DNA of 58,036 bases from Rothia sp. (in: high G+C Gram-positive bacteria) (GTDB lineage: Bacteria; Actinomycetota; Actinomycetes; Actinomycetales; Micrococcaceae). The stretch is taken from assembly GCF_030540545.1 (NCBI RefSeq), contig NZ_JAUNVZ010000009.1, positions 1 to 58,036 of the forward strand, read 5' to 3'. The notes under the pieces are model-generated. The model saw only the letters and a program-made list of their open reading frames with translations. It did not search any database and was not told where the DNA came from. This document shows, one piece after another, positions 52,542-58,036 of the stretch (position 1 is the first letter of the stretch; each line of letters begins with the position of its first letter). Both the position numbers and the translations under genes were made by a program.

Positions 52542-53117
52542 TTAGACGGTGAAGCCGTAAGAGGTCAGAATATGCGGCAGACCACCGCTGAAGGGCTCCT
52601 CAACTGCCTTGAAGCGCCATTCGCCATTGTGGCGGTAGACCTGCGCGAACAGTACGGAAGGAGCGGCAGCGCTATCCTCGGAGAGGTCGTAGCGCGCGAT
52701 TTCTTCGTTCGTGTCGTCATTAACGATACGCACATATGCGTTGCGCACAAGTCCGAAGTTCTTGCCGGTGGTCTGGCCCTCGTGAATGGAGGCGAGAATG
52801 TGCAGGCGGTGTACGCGAGGATCGACCTTGTCCAGGTTCACAATAATGGTCTCGTCGTCGCCGTCGCCCTCACCGGTGCGGTTATCGCCGGTGTGGGTCA
52901 CGGCACCGTCAGCGCTAATCATGTTGTTGTAGAAGATCAGGGAGTCATCGCCCAGAATCTTATCGTTCTCATCGGTGAGCATAACCGATGCATCCAGGTC
53001 GTAGCCACCACCGGCAATGGAGAGATCCCAGCCCAGACCGATGGTCAGGTTCTTCAGACCGGGTGCTTCCTTGCTCAGGTTAATGGGGGTGCCCTTCGAG
53101 AGCTTAATAGCAGCCAT
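52542..53117 (-). CDS. terD: TerD-family tellurium/stress resistance protein
   Basis: The 191-aa protein begins MAAIKLSKGTPINLSKEAPG. Calcium motifs GGYDLDASVMLTDEN and HTGDNRTGEGDGDDETI are intact, matching the best-characterised TerD/TerE group. AAGGAGATAAC precedes the ATG. It is 12 bases from the upstream 274-aa gene and 36 from the DUF475 gene. Confidence 0.95.
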   Translation of the reverse strand: MAAIKLSKGTPINLSKEAPGLKNLTIGLGWDLSIAGGGYDLDASVMLTDENDKILGDDSLIFYNNMISADGAVTHTGDNRTGEGDGDDETIIVNLDKVDPRVHRLHILASIHEGQTTGKNFGLVRNAYVRIVNDDTNEEIARYDLSEDSAAAPSVLFAQVYRHNGEWRFKAVEEPFSGGLPHILTSYGFTV

Positions 53118-53129
53118 TGTGTTATCTCC

Positions 53130-53954
53130 TTAGTGGATGACGACCACCGTGCAGGCGGTCTGATGTTGATCGCTAAGAATCAGCAGATCCTTCACCGGTT
53201 CAGTGACCAGATTTAGGGCCCTATTGCTGAGCCTTAGATGATGACCGCTAATCCGCAGCGAACGAAGATTCGCTAAAGATCGCGGTGGAATGCTCAGCTC
53301 GGTGCGAGCCGGGTTCACGCTGGGGCTGTCTGCCCGGACTGTAAAGTCCAGGGGTCGGGCGGCACCCAGGGGTTCATTCCAAAAACTTGCAGCGGTGAAG
53401 ATATTTTCACCGATGATTTCTATCCCACCCAGTGCGCTCTGCAGACTGGTGAGCCTGTACAGTAGTGCCCCCGGCGGGGATGACTGTAGAGTATCTACCG
53501 CTTCTGACTTTGTAGGGGAAATTTTCGCCGGCGGGTCAAAAGGAATAGCAAAATTCTGTGCAGTGCGTACCGGAGCCTGTGCCGTAGCCGGTGCAGCTGC
53601 GGGGGCGGAAGTAGTGGCGGAGGCGGATATCGAGGTGGCGGCACGCGCTAGATTCGGCGCTTTCACCGCAGCTCCCTGACGGGCGGAGGCGGGCGGCCTC
53701 CACTCTACCTTGCGCACGGGCGGATGCTCGGGCTCCTGGGCTGTGCTCTTCTGAACCGGCGTGCTCTGTTTGGCGGGAGGGTCCCACTCCACCTTACGTA
53801 CGGGAGCCGAACCATCCGCCAAAACAGAAGGTACATTCTGGGTAGTCTGCGGCTGCACCGCGGAAGAACCCGAGACATCGGCCTGAGCCGCGCGGCGCTC
53901 ATAACCCTCCGGTCGGTAGGCCTTGAGAAAAACAAAAGCCGGATGATTACTCAT
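53130..53954 (-). CDS. Ter-operon protein with VRKVEW repeats (unrecognised)
   Basis: I do not recognise this 274-aa protein. It starts MSNHPAFVFLKAYRPEGYERR. A disordered middle (30-155) contains two near-identical units PVRKVEWDPPA and PVRKVEWRPPA plus a related FAIPFDPPAK. A ~110-residue beta-rich C-terminal domain (ALLYRLTSLQSALGG to CTVVVIH) follows. No TM or signal peptide. Its ATG overlaps the stop of the TerD-like gene (ATGA). The position between TerD paralogues implies a role in the same complex. The repeated motif could be a docking sequence (inference). Confidence 0.72.
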   Translation of the reverse strand: MSNHPAFVFLKAYRPEGYERRAAQADVSGSSAVQPQTTQNVPSVLADGSAPVRKVEWDPPAKQSTPVQKSTAQEPEHPPVRKVEWRPPASARQGAAVKAPNLARAATSISASATTSAPAAAPATAQAPVRTAQNFAIPFDPPAKISPTKSEAVDTLQSSPPGALLYRLTSLQSALGGIEIIGENIFTAASFWNEPLGAARPLDFTVRADSPSVNPARTELSIPPRSLANLRSLRISGHHLRLSNRALNLVTEPVKDLLILSDQHQTACTVVVIH

Positions 53955-54484
53955 CGCCCAAAGCCCTTCATCATAGCCTGTAGAGAGTCCCATTCATCCT
54001 GCACCGCGCGAATCTTCCAATCCCCACGGTGACGATATAGCTGTAAACAGCGCAGCACGGCACTGCGGCCGGTCTGCAGCAGGGGCGTGGTGAGCAGGGT
54101 ACGGCCGTCAACAGGATTGAGCAGACGCACCCTCAGGGAATCCAAACGGTTCAGGCGAATTGCATCGGTACCATTAACAAAAATCAGGATCTCCAGGGAA
54201 TCAATATCCTCAGGAACATCGTTCAGGGAGACCATATATTGCACGGTATCCTGCTCCATATACTCGCGGCGGTATACCGAGGCGGAAGAATCCACCACCT
54301 GGTGTTCAAAGACAAAATCCTCATCTCGCACCAGGGCACCACCACGCGTGAGCACCACGCCGCTTTCCAGATAATCCTGCAGCATGGGTTCTGAAGTACG
54401 CATCTGAATACCGATCAGCACATGGCTAAGCCCGGGTGCTTCGGCATTTAAATTCAGGTTTTCACCAAGTTTTAGCTCGATCAT
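53951..54484 (-). CDS. Divergent TerD-like protein without calcium motifs
   Basis: The 177-aa protein starts MIELKLGENLNLNAEAPGLSHVLIG, which follows the TerD N-terminus, and keeps the length and ending region (LQLYRHRGDWKIRAVQDEW). The calcium motifs DLDAS and GDGDDE are absent, replaced by YLESGVVLTRG and MEQDTVQYMVSLND. It is probably a non-calcium paralogue acting as a scaffold (inference). It overlaps the 274-aa gene by 4 bases and the preceding gene by 4 bases, so the block is tightly coupled. Confidence 0.75.
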   Translation of the reverse strand: MIELKLGENLNLNAEAPGLSHVLIGIQMRTSEPMLQDYLESGVVLTRGGALVRDEDFVFEHQVVDSSASVYRREYMEQDTVQYMVSLNDVPEDIDSLEILIFVNGTDAIRLNRLDSLRVRLLNPVDGRTLLTTPLLQTGRSAVLRCLQLYRHRGDWKIRAVQDEWDSLQAMMKGFGR

Positions 54485-54999
54485 ATAGACATCCTCGCGT
54501 GCATAAAATCAATATGCGTTTCCAGGTGCAGCTCACGACCAAAACGCGCCGACTCGCGCACCTCCTCCAACGCCTGAGCAAAGCGATCACGCAGACTGGT
54601 CACACTCTGCAGCAGAGCCTGCTCCTGATGATCCGCCTGCGCGCCAGAGGTAGCCAAAGCGGCATAAGCGCGATAGGTGGTGGGCAGATACTCGCTCAGC
54701 GCCGTGTGGAAAGTATACAGAGCCGAATAGGGCAGCTCCTTGTGCAGACCGCGCTCGGACTCCAGCAACATGCGGCGGAAAAGCTCCGCGCATTCAAACC
54801 CCGGAACCAACAGGTGAGGAGGCACCGACTGGGCAAAAAGACTCAGAGTCTCCACGGAGCTTTGCAGTTCCTCCAATGCCCGGGCGGTAGCATGCTGTTC
54901 ATAGTCCGCATGTTCCTGCTGCACTTGTCGAATCTGCTGAATTTCAGCGGCAGCTGCAGCAGATTCCCGGGAGGTGGAACGGCGGGAAAATAAGGCCAC
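54481..54999 (-). CDS. Helical Ter-operon protein of unknown function
   Basis: The 172-aa protein is predicted almost wholly helical. An N-terminal MALFSRRSTSRESAAAAAEI is followed by a coiled-coil-like segment (QQIRQVQQEHADYEQHA) and a helical body. No TM segment and no family recognised. GTG start shares a base with the telA stop (TAGTG); the other end overlaps the TerD-like gene by 4 bases. XpaC-type proteins often accompany TelA, but I see no XpaC motif here. Confidence 0.75.
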   Translation of the reverse strand: MALFSRRSTSRESAAAAAEIQQIRQVQQEHADYEQHATARALEELQSSVETLSLFAQSVPPHLLVPGFECAELFRRMLLESERGLHKELPYSALYTFHTALSEYLPTTYRAYAALATSGAQADHQEQALLQSVTSLRDRFAQALEEVRESARFGRELHLETHIDFMHARMSI

Positions 55000-56186
55000 T
55001 ATGCGCGCTCCGAAGCACGGTTTTCAATGCGGCGCATGGAGTCCTCGCTCATTTCGCGCAGCATCTGATTCGAGGCGGCAAAGGCATCAATAGCACCCTG
55101 GCGGAAGTTCGATACCTCATCCAGTGCCGATAGCACCTTGCCGTGAGCGGTCGCCAGCACGGAGGGGTCAATGGCGGGCTGGGATGCCATCTGCTGAATG
55201 CGGGTCGCCTGGGAAGAGAGCATCTCGGCATTGCGCATAATAGCGTTTTCCGTGGTTTCCTTCAGCGCGCCCAGCTGGCGCAGGACCGCCTCCTGCATGC
55301 CCAAAGAGCGGGCAATATAGGCGGTCATCTTGTACGCCCACAGGGTGGTGTCTTCGGCGCGGCGAATACCACGAATCAGCTCTTTGCCATTGCTGGAGAC
55401 AATCTCGCTGGTCAAATACGCCTGACCGGCAATCTCCAGCTTGGTCAGCAAATCGCTAATGCGCTGCTCGGTTACGTAGAGTACCTTCTCGCGGTAAATG
55501 CGAGCGGTGTCGGGGTCACCCTCAGCTTCGGTGTCGTCCGCTGCCTGGCGAACCATAGCGGAGAATTGCTGCAATACGGCGATCTTCTCGTTCAACTCAG
55601 CCATGCCATCTTTCAGGCCCTCGCGCAGCTTAGCCAGCTCGCTCTGCTGCAGCACCAGGGCGTCGGTGGACTTATTCAGGCTCTTCTGAATACCCTCAAT
55701 ATTCTTATTGACCGAGGCGTACTGGTAGAAGAACTTATCCACCTTGGACTTCTGGGAGCCGAAGAGGCGCTTCATGACTCCCTTCTTGCCCGGGGTGCCG
55801 TCAATTGCGCTATAGTCCAGGGAGTTAATCAGGGCGCGCAGCTCCGCAAGGTTCTTAGAGGCCTTGGACTGCGGCGAATCGGGGCGCAGCTCGTACTCCT
55901 GCAAATCCAGCAGGCGCTGGGTCACGCGATCCACTCCTCTAAAAGTATCCGCACCGTATACGGAGATAGTGTTCTCCAGAGTGTCCATGAGGGTGGGTGA
56001 GTTCAAATCGGTCTCGTTCAGGGCAATAGCCAGGCTATCGGCCTCGTGATCGAGGGTGGTCTGCAGAGGTGCGGAGGTTTCACGCTTGACCAGGTCAATA
56101 GTTGCCGAACGATCCAAGCGAGCCGGTGCGCTTGCTACCTGAGGTGCCGAACCGATGCTGGGTTCGCGCGGTGCCTGTTCAATCAT
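54999..56186 (-). CDS. telA: TelA-family toxic anion resistance protein
   Basis: The 395-aa helical cytoplasmic protein has the TelA core DTFRGVDRVTQRLLDLQEYELRPD near 75-100. It continues with GVMKRLFGSQKSKVDKFFYQYASVNKNIEGIQKSL and TTLWAYKMTAYIARSLGMQEAVL. Such proteins confer tellurite/anion tolerance and associate with TerC/TerD systems. First gene of the seven-gene operon, with GGAGA upstream of the ATG at 56186. Confidence 0.93.
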   Translation of the reverse strand: MIEQAPREPSIGSAPQVASAPARLDRSATIDLVKRETSAPLQTTLDHEADSLAIALNETDLNSPTLMDTLENTISVYGADTFRGVDRVTQRLLDLQEYELRPDSPQSKASKNLAELRALINSLDYSAIDGTPGKKGVMKRLFGSQKSKVDKFFYQYASVNKNIEGIQKSLNKSTDALVLQQSELAKLREGLKDGMAELNEKIAVLQQFSAMVRQAADDTEAEGDPDTARIYREKVLYVTEQRISDLLTKLEIAGQAYLTSEIVSSNGKELIRGIRRAEDTTLWAYKMTAYIARSLGMQEAVLRQLGALKETTENAIMRNAEMLSSQATRIQQMASQPAIDPSVLATAHGKVLSALDEVSNFRQGAIDAFAASNQMLREMSEDSMRRIENRASERA

Positions 56187-56431
56187 GGTGTATCTCCTGT
56201 GTGTGGATAAACAATCTGTCAGGTCACAGGGTAGTGTAATTCCCTGACGATTTAGCACGGTCTCATGCTCGGGGCGCGACTCTATGAGGGTTTAAATGGT
56301 TAATCTCGAAGCCCCGGAAGAGTATAGAAAAGACCGTATATTCACAGTAGCAACCTAAAATGTATAAACGCTGTGAATTCTTTGGTGGCGCATCTGCTCA
56401 CCTGAAAGCGAAGTCGACAATATTAGTACTA

Positions 56432-56481
56432 AACCCCCGCTCACTCTTCTATGCAGAGAAACTGAAGAGTGAGCGGGGGTT
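56432..56481 (-). terminator. Terminator of 206-aa membrane-protein gene
   Basis: An 18-bp perfect stem AACCCCCGCTCACTCTTC / GAAGAGTGAGCGGGGGTT with a 14-base loop. Confidence 0.85.
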
Positions 56482-56507
56482 AGTGCACGCGGTTCACTAG
56501 TGAAATA

Positions 56508-57128
56508 CTAGCGGCGCTTAAAGATAATTTCTTCGCTCGTCTGGGCGTCGCGAGAAACCAGACGATCCTTTGATTCCACATTCAATTCGCCCAGGTCCTG
56601 GGAACCCGAATCGCCCTTAATAGTGACGCTAATACGCTTATCGGTCATGGACCAGGTACAGATATTTGCCGGTGAAGAAACCCCGGCGCTATGCACGCTC
56701 ACAGTGCACTGACCGCCGGTATTGAGCTCCAGATTCATCATGACTTCGGAGCCATTAGCGCTCACTACGGCGCTAAAACTACCCCGCATATCCCCCTCAG
56801 ACGGTGCAGTGGGGAAGGCAGCAGTAACCGCACCCCGCACCACAAAATAAGAGATAGCAAAGGCCAGCAGACCCAGCACAATACGTAGTACGGGGTTCTT
56901 TCGCTTGGCGGGTGTGGGTTCGCTCTGTTCCTGAAGTATTTCAGCGCTCACGGCGCTTCCATGAGGATGCGCAGTGCTATCTGAAGCGTGTAGATTTTTC
57001 CGGGCAGCGGAATTTTGGGTACCCGAACGCTGCGGCAAAACACTACCGGAGGCGCGGGATGCGTGGTTAGTATCCTCATTCCGGGAAGCTGAGTTGGCGG
57101 TATCGGAAGAATGAAGTGCAGAAGACAT
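56508..57128 (-). CDS. Single-TM protein with exported C-terminal domain
   Basis: The 206-aa protein has a disordered polar N-terminus (1-75), one TM helix (about 80-100, VLRIVLGLLAFAISYFVV) and a ~100-residue beta-rich C-terminal domain that should be extracytoplasmic. Cysteines in GGQCTVSV and NICTWS may form a disulfide. No family recognised. AAGGAG precedes the ATG. Monocistronic with its own terminator. Confidence 0.7.
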   Translation of the reverse strand: MSSALHSSDTANSASRNEDTNHASRASGSVLPQRSGTQNSAARKNLHASDSTAHPHGSAVSAEILQEQSEPTPAKRKNPVLRIVLGLLAFAISYFVVRGAVTAAFPTAPSEGDMRGSFSAVVSANGSEVMMNLELNTGGQCTVSVHSAGVSSPANICTWSMTDKRISVTIKGDSGSQDLGELNVESKDRLVSRDAQTSEEIIFKRR

Positions 57129-57369
57129 AGAATGCTCCTTGAATCACAATATATATTTATCGGTACCCTCACTCTACCATTCATATGCTATAAAACACAT
57201 ATATTACGAGGCGTGTAACCACCTAATATACATTCCCCTCTCTTTACCCCGCACACCAGCGCAGCCCGAATCACAGAGTATAGAAAACAGAACACAGAAA
57301 AACGGTGCCCGTCTGCCGCCACAGCAACAAACGAGTACCGCATCATAAACACGCTATACGCGCCGGCAC

Positions 57370-57654
57370 TTACACGCCCGAGGCGCGAAAGCTCTTCGGA
57401 TCCAAAGGAGTCGAGGAGCCATCCGCCAACATCTCCTCAATGCCATGCTCCACCGCGAAATCACGAGCAGAAGCCACAAACTCAGTCAGAGCGTCACGAC
57501 CGGTGTCGCGAATATTGCCCTGCTCATCTAGGTACTGCACCAGCTGCAGCTGAGTCTTATGAGAAGCGTACGGCTCAGGGCGTGCGCCCGGATGGCCATC
57601 AATGAGCAAAAGATGAACAGTATTCGACCCAACGTCCAAAACCCCAAGACGCAT
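57370..57654 (-). pseudogene. Truncated Ppx/GppA exopolyphosphatase N-terminus
   Basis: The 94-residue frame begins MRLGVLDVGSNTVHLLLIDGHPG, the phosphate-binding N-terminus of Ppx/GppA phosphatases, and follows the family to about EHGIEEMLA. It then diverges into a short unrelated tail and stops. Full-length members are ~310 aa and nothing in the next 240 bases downstream restores the frame. It is most likely a remnant left by a deletion or rearrangement at this junction. Confidence 0.75.
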
Positions 57655-57689
57655 AAACCCTAAACCTCGCATGCTCTTCATATAGCGAT

Positions 57690-57837
57690 AGCTTCCCGGT
57701 ATCTATGGGCAAGACGTGAATCGCAGGCGGATTATTTTAACAGCCCGCTTAGCTTCCCGACACCTATGGGCGAGGCACAATGATCAGCTTATCTTTATTC
57801 TCGCCCTTCACAGTTTCCGACACCTATGGGCAAGGCT
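57690..57837. CRISPR. Short CRISPR-like repeat series (degenerate)
   Basis: Three copies of a ~25-base repeat, consensus AGCTTCCCGACACCTATGGG plus CAAGGC, lie at 57690-57714, 57751-57776 and 57812-57837. They repeat every 60-61 bases with unlike ~35-base sequences between. Period, repeat length and internal CCC/GGG dyad fit type I-E CRISPR geometry. Copies differ at several positions and no cas gene is present, so this may be an array end or relic. Confidence 0.45.
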
Positions 57838-58036
57838 CTTTTCCACGAGGAAAGACTGTGTTATCCCCGTAGTGAGTCTTCGCCCCATGATAAGGACTGT
57901 GAAATCCGCTATATATCTGTCTTATGTGTTATATCCAGTACGCGCTTTAATACGCGTCTATATCCACTACATTTATTCCCGAATCCGGCAAGGCTACGGC
58001 CAAAACCCCACATAAGATGAACCTCAGACGACCAGG
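57838..58036. other. Non-coding window end
   Basis: No gene recognised. It holds related AAGACTGTGTTATCC / AAGGACTGTGAAATCC segments (57852 and 57892) and the inverted repeat at 57982-58001. Confidence 0.4.
57982..58001. repeat. Inverted copy of the window-start repeat
   Basis: The reverse complement matches 33-52 at 18 of 20 positions (core GCCTTGCCGGATT). Confidence 0.45.

Overview
The window looks like a chromosome segment of a high-G+C Gram-positive bacterium of the Micrococcaceae, most probably Rothia (inferred from gene content and protein flavour; no search was run). Supporting points are the hadAB-like/murB linkage, a 32-residue bS22 ribosomal protein, menaquinone genes, MetP/MetS importers, a FurA-type regulator, and many genes whose start codon sits 6-7 bases after a TANNNT box, which suggests leaderless mRNAs.

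Layout. 0.1-3.1 kb (minus): murB, two MaoC-type dehydratases and a low-molecular-weight phosphatase. 3.4-3.7 kb: tRNA-Thr, tRNA-Met and a second identical tRNA-Thr. 3.9-8.3 kb: a DEAD-box RNA helicase with an RGG-like tail and a DUF2079 membrane protein. 8.5-16 kb: AlkA-like glycosylase, thioredoxin, tRNA-Tyr, YajQ, HtpX, a FurA-type regulator, and a divergent SseB-like/DUF6882-like pair. 17.3-22.3 kb: RarD and two tandem metP-metS operons. 22.5-24.6 kb: polyprenyl diphosphate synthase and MenG. 24.8-27.3 kb: an amino-acid ABC importer. 27.4-29.5 kb: a cupin and a PAP2 phosphatase. 29.8-40.4 kb: menC, menD, a metallo-beta-lactamase-fold protein that has lost metal ligands, gluQ, putP, menB, menE and menA. 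40.5-42.0 kb: a PLDc_N-like membrane protein followed by an A+T-rich island with a 38-residue peptide gene and a two-TM protein. 42.1-46.3 kb: histidine phosphatase, bS22, and GntR and ArsR regulators with very long disordered tails. 46.6-50.5 kb: TrkH/TrkA, ProC and a flavin-binding protein. 50.7-56.2 kb: a seven-gene Ter/TelA operon. 56.5-58.0 kb: a membrane protein, a truncated ppx/gppA fragment and a short CRISPR-like repeat series.

How genes work together. The prenyl synthase, MenA, B, C, D, E and MenG cover the OSB-to-menaquinone route except isochorismate synthase and a clear MenH. TrkH/TrkA form a K+ uptake unit. TerD (two normal copies and one lacking calcium ligands), a DUF475 TerC-like protein and TelA form a membrane stress complex together with two proteins I do not recognise.

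The least explained items are the Ter operon partners, the A+T-rich two-gene island, a 61-bp perfect palindrome next to the Ter operon, and a [F/L]SR[F/L][F/L]G tail motif shared by three otherwise unrelated proteins with disordered C-termini.
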